Source of the DNA: Ascidia mentula
Taxonomy: Eukaryota; Chordata; Ascidiacea; Phlebobranchia; Ascidiidae
Assembly (NCBI GenBank): GCA_947561715.1
Contig: OX387205.1
Location: forward strand, 1,555,001-1,619,000
Length of the DNA stretch: 64,000 nucleotides
Direction: 5' to 3'
Shown here: one piece after another, positions 50,175-62,500 of the stretch
How positions within the stretch are numbered: position 1 is the stretch's first letter
Layout of the letters: each line of letters begins with the position of its first letter
Program-made: the position numbers and the translations under genes
The notes under the pieces: model-generated
What the model saw: only the letters and a program-made list of their open reading frames with translations
Database searches by the model: none
What the model was told of the DNA's origin: nothing

Positions 50175-52664
50175 ATGGCAGAAGAGGAAACAGTGGGATG
50201 TGCAAACCCAATGAATGTTTCAGTGGATACTGACCTATCTACAGAAGACATTGATTTAAATGAGACAAATGATGTAGCACTGATGAACGGAACAGATGAA
50301 ATTATTTCTCGTCAGGAACCCGATGATCAACACAAAGATGATTTGAGTGACTGCACTGTTTCTTCAGCAGAAGGTGAGCTAGTCACTGAAAAGTATCAAA
50401 ATGACCAAATGTCAGAAATACAAGATGAGCTTGTTGATATTCATGTAAACATTCAAACTAATGGTAGTGCTGAAAGTGATGTTGAACAGGAGAAAAATGG
50501 AGAAATTGACAACAAAAATCCTGATGAGGATGTTGCCATTAATTTATCCCAAGGACAAGCACTGGGTGTGAATGAAGTTGAAGAAAAGAAAGCAAAAATT
50601 CAGTCCACTCTTTCTATGCTTTCAAGTCAACTTCAAGAAGAGGAATCATTGACCAAAGCAGCAATCGTTCCAATCGAAACAGGTTTAATCTCAGACCTCA
50701 ATGATAGGATTTTAAGCCTTGAAAGTGTGCAGAAACGGCTCCAAGCTGAAAATGCAGAATTGAAGCGAAACGTTAAACAAGGTTCTGAAAAATTGAACAA
50801 TCATGATGTCGCGGCCAAGAGGACTATTGCCTTGTTACAACAGGATCATGACACAAAATATAAAGAAATGACCAAACGTAGCCAGGCTCTGGATAATGAC
50901 AAGCAAGCTGCCGTGATGAATTATGCCAGAAGAGAAAAAGAGTTGCTCGATCTTCGTCAGAAGAAGGACGCAGCTGAGCAGTTTGCGAGAAATGCTGCCA
51001 GGGAGCGGGAGAAAGCCACTGGACAGCTCAAAACACTTAAACTTGATTACAATAAACTCAAATCAAATCTTGACAAAAAAGAGAGTGAAATTGGTGCTAC
51101 TAAACAGGAAATTGAAAGACTGAAGGAGGAAGTCAACTCTCAGATAATTAAAGCACGCTGGGCTCAAAATAAACTTAAAACAGAAACAGACACTCACAAG
51201 GAAACCAGAGAGAAGTGTGAAAAAATGGTGATGGAAATCCAGCAAGCTAAAGAGGAAACTGAACAAATTCGAAAAAACTGTCAAGAAATGATTAAAACTT
51301 ACCAGGAATCTGAGGAAATAAAATCAAATGCTTTGGACATTGAGCTAAAAGAAAAAGTTCAACTTCTTGAAGAGAAAAAAACACAAGCAGAAGATTTACA
51401 GAATATTCTCAAACAAAAGAATGAGGAGCTTAACCTGTTAAAAATCAAGCATAAGGATGTCTTTGAAGAAAACAGGGTCCTCAAATCCAAAGTGGAATGC
51501 CTGGAGAACGAACGTCTCCAGAATGGACAAGTGCTTCGAGATTATGAGGAGGTTATGAACAAACAAAAGCTTACAGCATCGGAAATGAGTGAAAAGATCG
51601 AAAACTTGCAGAAGCTTGAATGTGACCTGGAACAAAGCCAAGCACAAGTAGCAGAACTTGACTCAGATTTGAGTGAGGCTTGCTTAAAGCGAGACATGGC
51701 ACTTGAAGATCTTCAAGGAAAAGAACAACGCGAACAAGAGTTACTAGAATTTACCAAAAAAGTGAGTTCTAAAAACACTGAACTTGCTGTGCAGGTTGAA
51801 GATCTGACATGCCGCCTCCAACAAAATACAAGTTTAAGCGAAAGTTTGTCTTCAGAAGTGAAACAGCTCAAGGACGAACTTGTTGTCTTGACATCTTCAG
51901 AAAAAACCTCAAAGACCGAATCCACTAAATTGAGGTCTGAGATGGGCAGTAGGCTTGAAGAAAAGGAAAGGACAATTTGTGAGTTGCTACTGCAAATGGA
52001 GGACCTTAAGGATGAGTTAAGGACACAAAAAAGGAAAAATGCTGCTTCTGTAAAAGACCTGACAAGGCAGTTAAATCAGGCAAAGCGTAAAATGGACATT
52101 AATGACGCAAACTCAACATCCTCAGGACGAAATAGCAACCACCATAGTACAGACAATGGTAGCTTGGGTAGCAGAACAAGTTCAACAACCTCTTTGGATA
52201 AAATATGCCCGTCATCTTCTCCAGACTTACATTGTGCTAACCAAAATCATGCTTATGAGCCCGATGCTGTTCCAGAAACAACGGTGACAGGCTCTGTGTC
52301 CTTCGACAGGCAAATGCTCATTGAAAGGATTGTACGTCTGCAGCAAATCCATGCCAAGAAAAATGAAAAAATTGACTTTTTAAATGAGCATGTTCAACAG
52401 TTGGTGCAAGAAATGCAGAGGAAGCAGCGCCTGATTCAACATTATATAATGCGAGAAGAGGTTGGATCCCTTGCACCTCCACGATCAACTAACGACCCCC
52501 ATCGACAAAAAACTGGATTGACTTTGGAGTTGTCGATGGAAATTAATCAAAAAATGCAGTCTGTTCTTGAGGACACCCTTCTAAAGAACATAACCCTCAA
52601 AGAAAGCCTTGAAACTCTTGGCAAAGAAGTGCAAAGGTTGTGTTCACAACCAAAGGGTTCGTAG
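50175..52664 (+). CDS. CCDC186: CCDC186 orthologue, Golgi-type coiled-coil protein, 829 aa, single coding exon
   Basis: Start ATG at 50175 is preceded by an in-frame TGA at 50157, so the N terminus is complete. Residues 1-150 are acidic and low in hydrophobics. Roughly 150-640 is a long heptad coiled coil rich in Glu, Lys and Leu. About 640-700 is a Ser/Asn-rich linker. The C-terminal 130 residues are the conserved signature: IERIVRLQQIHAKKNEKIDF, later LTLELSMEINQKMQ and VLEDTLLKNITLKE. These match vertebrate CCDC186 (C10orf118) as I know it, at a similar total length. The family, including nematode CCCP-1, works with RAB2 at the trans-Golgi in dense-core vesicle maturation. The whole coding sequence is intronless, unlike the multi-exon vertebrate gene and unlike every other protein gene here. 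No poly-A tract or target duplication marks it as a recent retrocopy. Confidence 0.9.
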   Translation: MAEEETVGCANPMNVSVDTDLSTEDIDLNETNDVALMNGTDEIISRQEPDDQHKDDLSDCTVSSAEGELVTEKYQNDQMSEIQDELVDIHVNIQTNGSAESDVEQEKNGEIDNKNPDEDVAINLSQGQALGVNEVEEKKAKIQSTLSMLSSQLQEEESLTKAAIVPIETGLISDLNDRILSLESVQKRLQAENAELKRNVKQGSEKLNNHDVAAKRTIALLQQDHDTKYKEMTKRSQALDNDKQAAVMNYARREKELLDLRQKKDAAEQFARNAAREREKATGQLKTLKLDYNKLKSNLDKKESEIGATKQEIERLKEEVNSQIIKARWAQNKLKTETDTHKETREKCEKMVMEIQQAKEETEQIRKNCQEMIKTYQESEEIKSNALDIELKEKVQLLEEKKTQAEDLQNILKQKNEELNLLKIKHKDVFEENRVLKSKVECLENERLQNGQVLRDYEEVMNKQKLTASEMSEKIENLQKLECDLEQSQAQVAELDSDLSEACLKRDMALEDLQGKEQREQELLEFTKKVSSKNTELAVQVEDLTCRLQQNTSLSESLSSEVKQLKDELVVLTSSEKTSKTESTKLRSEMGSRLEEKERTICELLLQMEDLKDELRTQKRKNAASVKDLTRQLNQAKRKMDINDANSTSSGRNSNHHSTDNGSLGSRTSSTTSLDKICPSSSPDLHCANQNHAYEPDAVPETTVTGSVSFDRQMLIERIVRLQQIHAKKNEKIDFLNEHVQQLVQEMQRKQRLIQHYIMREEVGSLAPPRSTNDPHRQKTGLTLELSMEINQKMQSVLEDTLLKNITLKESLETLGKEVQRLCSQPKGS

Positions 52665-53236
52665 CCATCACTTGTCCTTTAGTTACTTACTATTTTGTGT
52701 TATTTATGAGTGTGCTGCTTGCGTAACTTCAAAGATTTTATTTTACTTGTTTTTCTTCACGATACTGTTTATGTGTGTTGCTAAATAGAGGGCTGCTTTG
52801 TCCCACAAAACTATTTTTTGCACAACCTATAAATAGTAGATCTTACTAAACAATATTACCCTCCTTTTATATGTACTGAAATCATCCGGTCAACCACATG
52901 TTATTCTATCAGAAAACTTTTTATCCACACCGTGGTTTTCTATGCATACAGATGCTTATCCAATTTAGTGGGGTTACTTCACGGACATATGGTGCTGTTA
53001 CTGTTACAACATTGTCAGTGCACTGTTATGTTATATCTTGATTTTGATTTTGACCATTACTATTACACTTGTTGAACAATATCATTTCAAAAGACTTATA
53101 TATGAGGTCAGAAAACTATTGCATTCCATATTCCAGTATTCCTTTACGTGCAACTCTTTGCTGTAGGTTATATATGTTAATTTGCTGGTATGTGGTTAAC
53201 ACTCTTAAATTTCCGATGTTTTTTGATTAATTGGCC

Positions 53237-53242
53237 AATAAA
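53237..53242 (+). promoter_or_regulatory. Polyadenylation signal, CCDC186
   Basis: AATAAA about 570 bp after the stop codon, followed by a GT-rich stretch (caatgtgtgaac), the usual downstream element. Confidence 0.6.
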
Positions 53243-54825
53243 GCAATGTGTGAACACGTCTTGAAGACGATCCAGGCTTTTCACCTATCACCAGATGGTG
53301 ATTATTTCGCGTATGTCGTCATAATGGTGATTGTTACGTGTTGTGACGGGTTCGTGGCATCGTGTTATTCCATTAATGAAGGTGTATTTTGGGACCAGCG
53401 ATGCCGTCACAGTCTTGTGTTTGTTTTGTGTTGACCAAGCCCATTATTTCTGACGGCAAGGAACGCCTCTGATTAAAGTATTGGGATTTTGGAGATACTG
53501 CTATTATGGCCCACACACAATAACCCGATGGGAAGTTCAGTTATTTTTGCCTTTAAAATTGCCCTGCAAGGCCAAGCGACAACAACAATGTCTATGTATA
53601 AGTGTGTGCGACCAAAGTTTGTCAAAAATCCTTCAAGTGAAAGTTCGTGTCCTTGTGTTCGCGTGTTATACCAAAACGGTCAAGATACACTCCAATATTC
53701 CCTTTGGGCGGCGCCCGCGTGTGTGTGTGTGTATTGCCAAAGTATTTATGTTCTGCGCATTTTTTCACTACTTGTTGTACATTGACCGGTCGGTCACGTG
53801 ACGACCGTCTTTTGGTGCTTTCCCTTGTGCGCTGCACTTTGTACACAGGCTCGTGGTAGATTTGTGCAATGTGTGTAGAACAAAGTACTCGCAACTCAGA
53901 TAAAAATAAAAAGCAAAGACTTTGATTTTGTTTTCTTTCATGTCGGTGAATGAATCTTGCCCACCCCAAGGTTTAGCTATCAGGGCCCTAGGGATGTCCC
54001 CTGCCTAATCCGAATATCGACCCCAATTTAAACAATTAACCTTAAACAACAGCGCGTTGGAATGTATGCACGAAAAAGGATTTTAGCACACGAATAGCAA
54101 CATTAGAATAGAATTGTGTCGCTTTCCATACAGTGGGAGTGATTCTTTTTCGACCTGCATACAAATTTATGGCGTCATTAGCTACTTTAATTCAACAGAA
54201 TATTAGTCGCAGGTAACTTTTCTGTGTTGTCACATCTCTTTTGGATATAGGTACGCCATTAGCTTCACATATATGTTCAAAATATGTAGTACAGCTGTTC
54301 TTCACGCTTAAACAGTCAATATTGAAGTAAACTTGAAAGAAGATGTTGTCAACTGAAGCGATGCCGACTACTTTGAATGTTACAACACGGAATCTAACTG
54401 GAAAACCCCATATGGCTTAGGGACGGTTTTCCCCGCTAAACTTGGTATGCGTTGCTGACACGTTACAAAGCCGTGAAATATGGAATTTGTGGAAACTGCC
54501 ACATGAACACAAGACTGACCCGCAGCTTGTGTATAGTCCGGATATTTTCTGCGTTAGTATACCCCGAGTTTGGACAGCAGGTAAAAAGTGAATATTTAAT
54601 GACGTCATAAATTTGATTTTGACCCCAAAATTACACGCAACCCTTATGTTTTCGCATCCTTCACATATTCAATGAGACAGTCCGAAAATATAGCCCACCA
54701 ACGTGTCGAAGCGCAAGAAAAGTGATAAATGTTTAATAGTTATCAACATGACTGGCATTAGGTTTACAGCCAAGGCATTGTAGTCGAACTGGATCAGCCA
54801 CTTTTTCCTGACAAGTCGGAACGAG

Positions 54826-55023
54826 CTTGTGGATTGAATTTGGGAACCATTTTCCATTCTGTTGAAAGTGGCCCTGACGATTTCCACCTTATTTCAAATA
54901 TATCCACTATCTAAGAAACTTACGTTTCAGGCTGAAATCTGTCAGTCTTGTTGAATTAGACAAATATATTTCGCTTTGTAAAAAGCATCATCAGTGTCTA
55001 CAAAAAATCAATGCAAGAATTAG
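54826..55023 (-). mobile_element. 198-bp insertion carrying a hammerhead-like motif, with 11-bp target duplication
   Basis: The segment interrupts the SINE and is flanked by the direct repeat gtcggaacgag (54815-54825 and 55024-55034), present once in the intact SINE family as a near match. This proves a discrete insertion. Duplications of this length suit retroelement integration. The only recognised content is the motif at 54957-55000. Confidence 0.75.
54957..55000 (-). ncRNA. Hammerhead-ribozyme-like motif within the 198-bp insertion
   Basis: Minus-strand order: stem I UAGACA, core CUGAUGA, one extra U, stem II GCUUU/AAAGC (loop UUAC), GAAA, palindromic stem III AUAUAU, cleavage base U, stem I UGUCUA. 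Stem I is 6 bp and stem II 5 bp, both without mismatch. This is the best-formed of the minimal type in the window. Confidence 0.65.
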
Positions 55024-55367
55024 GTCGGAACGAGATCTAAAAAATCAAGCTCCTGCTGTGGTTTGAACTCACGACCCTGGGCTAATTAGGCTCGACGCTC
55101 TACCAACTGAGCTAGAGGAGCTAAGCGGTTTCACGGGGAATATTCTAATAGTTGTGTCCGCCAAGTAAAAGGACCAGCGCAGTGGGGCGATCCTGCCTGT
55201 CATGTGATTGCATTAAACATTACTGCGTAGTTTATAACATTGTTGTTTTTTACTTTTCCAGGGTAACCTATATAAATATTTGCGTGGGAATCAGGGTTAA
55301 AAGTGAAAACTAATTTTTATCGGAACGGTTGAATTTACAGGAAAAAGCAAACCATTGTGTATTAGCG

Positions 55368-55810
55368 CAGGGTTTCCCAAACTTTTTGGGCCGCGAACCC
55401 CATTTCGTGAACCTGTATTTTTCTCGGACCCTCTGTCTTACGTCACATTTCACATCATTTTGCAACGTATAAATCTGCGTTGAAAATGCTACAAACAATA
55501 TCAACAATAACTATATCAAAATAGCGATAAGTGTGAATTCTTTAGACGCGTAGTAAAAGAAAAAAAAGAAAGGAAAAATATTTCAACTACTTTGAAATCG
55601 TAAGATACAAGGATATAGTGTAAGAACCATTCAAAAGTAGAGTAATTGTACAATGAACGTATTGTGAAGCTTACGAAACCAATCCAGTCATAAATTACTG
55701 CAGTGATTACTGCTTACGCACTCTATAAAACGTACTAATTGTTTTTTGAGGTATCATTTTACGGACCCCCTTGCAGTCGTTAACGACCCCTAGGGGTCCG
55801 CGGACCCCTG
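55368..55810. mobile_element. hAT-like non-autonomous element, old
   Basis: The ends are cagggtttcc and ggacccctg, with the C/G-rich interior typical of such ends (gggccgcgaacccc; ggggtccgcggacccc). The flanking 8-mers tattagcg (55360-55367) and cattagca (55811-55818) match at 6 of 8 positions, consistent with an aged hAT target duplication. No transposase is present. Confidence 0.65.
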
Positions 55811-56503
55811 CATTAGCATACTAAGTGAAATTTTCCGGCAAGTGAATAAATTAACAGAGTTGAAGTTCCGGCTTACTTTTAGCACTGACAGAAACATAAC
55901 TGACGGTTTTATCATGAAAACAAAGACCCACATGATCTAATTTAGACTAATTTTTCTGTCGCAAATATTTCGACTGTTTCTTCAACCATTCACTTGTTTC
56001 GCTTAAATCGGGTATGGACAAATTGAAACTATTTAATGAGGAATTGGCACGCGGAAAAAAAAACTCGCAGTGATTTTAGTTCCATGCTACATCGGTGTAT
56101 TTATGGCATGTGTACTTGGAACCTTTTGCATTTAAATTAAAGAAGTTTTTCATGACAATAGTAATTGTAACCTTTAACACTGTACAGCACAAAGTATTTA
56201 AAAATATCGTTACCGACGTTCTAAACCGCTGAAAGTATGCGGTTGGTTGGTAAACTGAAAGATGTAAAACCCCCGAATCACCGAAGCGTAACGTGACATG
56301 TCATCATGAATTGGATTGTTGGCGATTGTTTGCGAATAAGTTCGATTGTTGCTACGAAAACAGTTAGCTATTTTTGGTTTTATTATCTTTTGAGATATTT
56401 TTTGTTTGAAGTTGAATTCGCTGTAACCTGCATACAATAGTCTGACAGTGGGCCAGAAAGTGCCGTAATTCTGTGTTTCGTTTGCCAAGAGGTTGATCAT
56501 AAG

Positions 56504-59500
56504 ATGGTGCTTCGCAAACGCCAACTACTTTTCTTTGGTGCCTGTTTGTTTTTTGGGAGTATTTGGCTGATGATTAGCCAACTTGATTCACCAGCACAAC
56601 ATGAGAGAATGCTGCATAATGAAGACGAGACTGCATTGAAATTGAAGTTAGATATGATGGAGGAAGACCTGGAAAAAAACAAAAAGATGATGACAGAGGT
56701 AACATGTGAGCGTACAATTTAGCAGTAATCTGTACAGGAAAAAAGAAACAAATGCATAAATATGCAAACATGTTTGATAGTCCGCACATTATCCGCATTA
56801 GCAAAAAATTACTCTGCACAAATTACAAACTTTCCAATATCTGGTATTCCGTCTAATCCCAAGTTTATTCAAAAAAGCGCTTGTTATTCACTGTTTAAAC
56901 ATATGTATTTTTATTATTACCAACCATAACCTCCGTGTGAACGTAATATTGTTCAGCTGGAAATGGAGCTGTCTGAATTTGCGAAAGGAAATGTGCATGT
57001 CCCTGGACAAAGGCCAAACGTTGAATCTGCAACTCGCTTTGAAGAACAAAAACCTGTTGTGCAACCAAGTGGACCAAAGTATGCATTTACTTGTTGTCAT
57101 TTATACATAATTTGTGTGTTGGACATTGTAATTATTGAAACATATCTGCAGGTTTAATTACAGCGGATCAAGTGATGTATGCTTGAACTTGCCATATGCT
57201 GTCGAAACTTCAGATGTCAATATGATAGAAATGTACAAGATGCTTCCCTTCAATGATCAGGACGGTGGTGTTTGGAAACAAGGATTTCCTATTGACACAT
57301 CAGATGCTGAATGGCAAAATCAAAAGCTTAAAGGTAATGAGTATGCATGTAACCAGCAACTTGGGTATACACTCCTTCGATACAATTTCATTTTTAATTT
57401 TTTCTGTAACTCATAGATTTTTTTTCAGGTATTTTCATGTACTAAATGTTGTATTTTATTCGAATTTTCAGTTTTCGTTGTGCCACATTCTCACAATGAT
57501 CCAGGCTGGCTAAAGACATTGGATAAATATTTTTCTGATCAAACACAACACATTTTGAACACGGTTGTCGACTCTTTAATGGAAGACCCTAAGCGGTATG
57601 GCTTTAAACTGACTGATTATTGTAAATTTGAAACTTTTAGGCTTTGTTTAATGGCCCACAAGGATTTGTGTTTGTTCCATAAAATGTAAAGCCAAGACTT
57701 GGTGCAAGAAGTTCTTTTTTGATATTTAGGCGGTTCATTTGGGCAGAAATGTCATATTTGTCTATGTGGTGGGACATTGCTACTCCCCAGCGTAAAATGA
57801 ATGCAAAGAAGTTGGTTGAAAGTGGACAATTGGAAATTGTAACAGGAGGTTGGGTTATGAACGATGAGGCCAACACTCACTACTTTGAGATGATTGATCA
57901 AATGATTGAAGGTAAAACAGTTACCCGTTGGTTTTAGCAATAGTAAAAGTTAACACCAATGTAGTCTTTTATTAAATCACCCAAATCTGCATACCCTTAC
58001 GTCAAAATCACCCAGTATCAAAATTTGACTTTTCAAATTTAAATAAAGCTAAATATTATTGTCCTTAATAAAGGAAACGACTGGTTGTATCGCACCCTTG
58101 GTGTTGTGCCAAGAAGTGGTTGGGCGATCGACCCATTTGGCCATTCCCCCACAATGGCTTATATTTTAAAGAAGATGCAGTTTGAAAATATGTTGATACA
58201 ACGAACTCATTATGAAGTAAAAAAAAAGTTGGCCCAAGAAAAAGCCCTCGAATTCAGGTGAACAGAAATTCATATGCTTTGGTATAATTGGGATTTTTGT
58301 TAACTTGTATGTGTTGTTTGAGCAAATTTCTATGTATGTGTGCCTAAGCAAATCATTTAAAAAACTGAAATACTTTACATAAATTAGCATTATTCATGTG
58401 CATACATATTGACATTTTAGTTTTTAGCTGTTTGTTAGATCACATTTTTGTAAGCACCTAGTACGTAAATTTATGTTTATTGTAAAATCTATCAGCTACA
58501 GTTATTGGTTATGAGCAGCAAGATAGGTTTGTATGGACACTGTTTATTATATACTGTTGCTGTTATGGACAGGTAAACTAAACGCTGTAACATTTGTAGA
58601 TGGAGACAAAGCTGGGACAAAAATCATAACACAGACATCACTTGTCACATGATGCCATTTTATTCATACGATGTTCCCCACACCTGTGGACCAGATCCAA
58701 AAATCTGTTGCCAGGTCTGCTTTTTTGTTGATTGACAACTTGCAGCTCGAAAAATAGGAAGTTGCTGCATTTGTGCTTCTAAAATTTTACTAAATAGAAA
58801 GTTCCTGGAAGTTGGTGATGAATTGCCTTGTGCAAAGTCGAACCGGACATCCCTCAAAATTTGGCTTTGTGTATAAATAAATGTATGCACTCACAATTGT
58901 GATGCCACCATTGTTAATTATACTAAAATCTATAATAACTATATTTAGTGCAATATGTTATTTTCCAACGTTTGTTATTTAGAAAACCTGCTTCAAACTA
59001 CTTCAAACTATTTATAGCAAAAAACTTATTTGAAATAATTAACATTTTTGCAGTTTGACTTTGCTCGTCTGCCTGGTTTCAAACTGAACTGTCCATGGCG
59101 AGTCCCCCCTGTTGCCATTGACAATGGGAATGTTGAATCTCGTTCCCGCATGCTGTTGGATCAATATAGAAAAAAGTCAAAGATATTTAAAAGCAACACC
59201 CTCCTTGTGATATTAGGCGATGACTTTCGTTATACGCAGGTTTGTTAGTTTCCACTGTTATTATTTCTAGAATGTTTGCTATTGTCTGATGCACATGAAT
59301 CCACTTTTAAACAGACACAATGACCAGTGTCTTCTTTGTAAAAGTTATTGTTATTTGGTTGTTTGTACTGTGGTTCTGTTTCAATGTGATAATTTCATCT
59401 GAAATTTGAACAATGAATGACTTAAGGCTTATTGTAGAAATGCATGAATTCAATTGGAAGAAAAACAAATAGGAAAATTTATGTTTCAGAAAGCAGAAGC

Positions 59501-62500
59501 TGATGCACAATATAACAACTATGCAAAGATATTTTCTTATGTTAATTCCCATCCGGAGTTAGGCGCAGAGTTACAATTCGGAACCTTGACTGAATATTTT
59601 GAAGCAATGAAAAGTGAAATTGGTGGTGAACAAAAGTAAGTTATTAGAATCGTTTGTTAACATAAACATAAAAAAACCTTAAGTTTACTGTCATGGTAGA
59701 TTGTAAACGTGAAACAACTTGGTAATCCAAACCGCACAAAGGTTCTTACAAAAATGTAAAAACACTTTTTACAAAGCATATTAAGCAGACAAATTAAACC
59801 AAAAAATTAGAACTTTGAAAAATAGGTTGTTTTTCCGCAGCTGTTCAAATTCATTTATGCCATATTTTATTTATTTCTTCATATCTTGCGCTCTTAATAA
59901 ACAGGTTTAGATTACATATTAATATTGCCTAAAGTGCATTCAATTTCCCTTTTCCAAAATTCTGTAATATTCATCAAATATTCAGGAGCTGAATAAAAGC
60001 GTTCAGCATAATTATTATATTTTTCAGCCTTCCTGCTCTTACTGGAGACTTCTTCACTTATGCCGACAGGGAAGATCACTACTGGAGCGGTTACTACACA
60101 TCCAGGCCTTTCCATAAAATGCAGGTCAGTATTACCTTTTTCCAAAATTTCTATCATTTGTGGTCAGTTTTCGCCTCTAGACGTTATTGGCATGTACGCC
60201 CCAAGGCTCACAAACACTTGGCGTTTTCTTTCAATTTTAAGCTTGTGGCCAGCGATCTATTTGTGACGTCATAAACAACTTAGGCGTGACTCGTAACGCA
60301 TCGGTTAACGCGTTTACCGGTTTGACATCTATCCTTTTGTCGAAATTAAGGTTTAAATTTAGCCTTTGAAATTCTGTGGGCTGGTATAGTGACATTCAGT
60401 ATAGTGGCCCATTAGCGTTGTTAAAAAATGTCAATGCTTTAAATTCACTCGATAGAGTCTTCTTTATGATATAGAGTTGTTACGTATATCGAGCATTACA
60501 ATTCCGGCACAAGAAGTGGTTTGTTGTACTTAACAATATCTTAGTGGTTTGGCCCATGTCAACATTCTTGGTACAGTCTTTTTCGGAAATATGTAACCGT
60601 ATTATAAATTTTGTTTTGTGGTCATGTTACTCTGGGTAAAAACTGTTGAATTGTAGGCACAGTACGGACATAGAAGTACAAAAAGTTCTGCGCAAATTAC
60701 AATGGTGCATTAACTTCAGCCTTACAGCAATAATCGACCTGCTTCGTTTTAAAGTTTGTGATAAAACGTTCGTTTCCGCGCAGGATCGTGTCCTCGCCTC
60801 CCACCTAAGGGCAGCAGAGATCATATTCTCTCTAGCGCAACCTGTGGCCAAATCATCAGGAATTTGGGAGAAATTTGTGACAAAACTTTACCCGTGAGTT
60901 AATGTAGCAAAAATACAGAGTTTTTTTAAAAATTACCGGAATATTTTTAATTATTGCCGGTTTCGTTTTTCGTGTAACTAACAATGAGTTTTGTGTTGCT
61001 GAAAAATGGTGGAAAAAAGTTTGGCGGTAATGTTTTTCAACAATGCTTTTTGTAAATCATATACCAAAGACATAATAAGGCTTGAATAAAAAAATGCTAA
61101 TATCGACGGAAGTAATAGTAACACAGCAGAAATATTGCAAAAAAACAACATGTAAAAAACGTTTTTCTGTTAACAGGCTGCTGACGCAAGCGCGTCGTAA
61201 CTTGGGCTTATTTCAACACCACGACGGCATCACTGGGACTGCCAAAGATTTCGTGGTGGTCGATTACGGGATGAGGTTGATGAGGAGTCTGATGGATTGC
61301 AAGCAGGTGAACCACGGTTGCTCGTTGTCATGGCAACCTTATACCGTCAGCCGGTGTAGCTCGGTCCCAAATTTATGTGACTTGGGGCAAGGGGCCTAAC
61401 CACGGCCCGCAAGGCAATTGTTACCGGCCTGCTATGCGTAGTTAACAGAAAAAAAAATCTGTTTGGCCTTAATTCGGGGATGCCACATGCTTTATGCATG
61501 CAACATCGAAATTGCAATCCTGCGAAAGAAATTGGCACTTATAATTTATCACACATCTGTTTATCTGTCATACCATAGAAACCGTTCTGTAAAATGGTAT
61601 AACGTCGACCGTGCAGAAAAATTTGAGGGACCCATTTCTCATCATTTATTACGTGAAATTATTGCAGAACCATTTCCAAAAATCAGTGCACACAAGGTCG
61701 TTTATGTTATATGACGCATCCATCACTGCATGAAATAAACGACGGTTTGTCTCAATTTTTCGACATAACCCTACAACACTGGGTATTATTTCACGGGAAG
61801 ATACGACGCATTTATTCGCGTTAAAGTGTAACGTGACGTCATAAAGACCAGTGCGTGGAATAGAGCATTGCGCTCAAAGGATATAATTTTATAATTAATT
61901 TTTTTGGCAGGTTATCTCAAAAAGTGCCGAAATTCTGCTGCTCCGTGATCTCTCAAACTTCGACGATGGCTCGAACGTTTTCCATTACGATGAGGTTTAC
62001 TCCCAACAAAACTCACCTCCCACACCCAGCGTGATAAATGTACCAGAGGCAGGCGAACACACACCAGTGGTGATTTACAACTCGATGAATTACGAACGAT
62101 CAGGTATTTCCACACAAGAAAATTATGGACCGATTTGAAGTAATTTTAGTGGGAATTGCTCAAAAAATTACAGATATCGGTCTGTATTACTTGGGGTTGT
62201 CAACGTAACGTATGTCTTGGTGTCCCATAATTGTCCCAAATAGAATGACGGACGATCACATGGACCCAATTTTTTTGCATGAAAAAAAATAACGCTTTAA
62301 TTTTATTTCGAAGGTGTCATCAGGTTATACGTCTCTTCGCCTGACGTGGAGGTGACGTCATCTAGTGGTGACGTCATACACGCCCAAACAAGCGTCGTTT
62401 GGACGGATGGCATCTCGACGGCCTCTGATAAATTCGAACTTTACTTCAGGGCTGTTGTGCCTGCCCTTGGGCTTGCTACATACCATATAAGGTAAAGGTA

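Larger units (their letters stand above)
54775..55150 (-). mobile_element. tRNA-derived SINE split by a later insertion
   Basis: Same family as 35512-35680: cagccactttttcctgacaa on one side, and the tRNA-like head (tttgaactcacgaccctggg, then ctctaccaactgagctagag) on the other. In the intact copy these parts are contiguous. Here they are separated by 54826-55023. Confidence 0.65.
53243..56503. other. Intergenic interval with several repeats, no gene seen
   Basis: Between CCDC186 and MAN2A. It holds a short TG run at about 53718-53731, a SINE interrupted by a 198-bp insertion (54775-55150) and a hAT-like element (55368-55810). Open frames around 53481-53969 overlap on both strands and have no recognisable domain. 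Confidence 0.6.

Noticed and set aside
53481..53969. Overlapping open frames of about 100 codons on both strands
   Set aside because: Low-complexity GT-rich sequence, frames on both strands, no domain and no splice-consistent neighbours.
54417..54610. Minus-strand open frame with several Cys
   Set aside because: No recognisable domain, no splice partners, and it lies in repeat-rich intergenic sequence.
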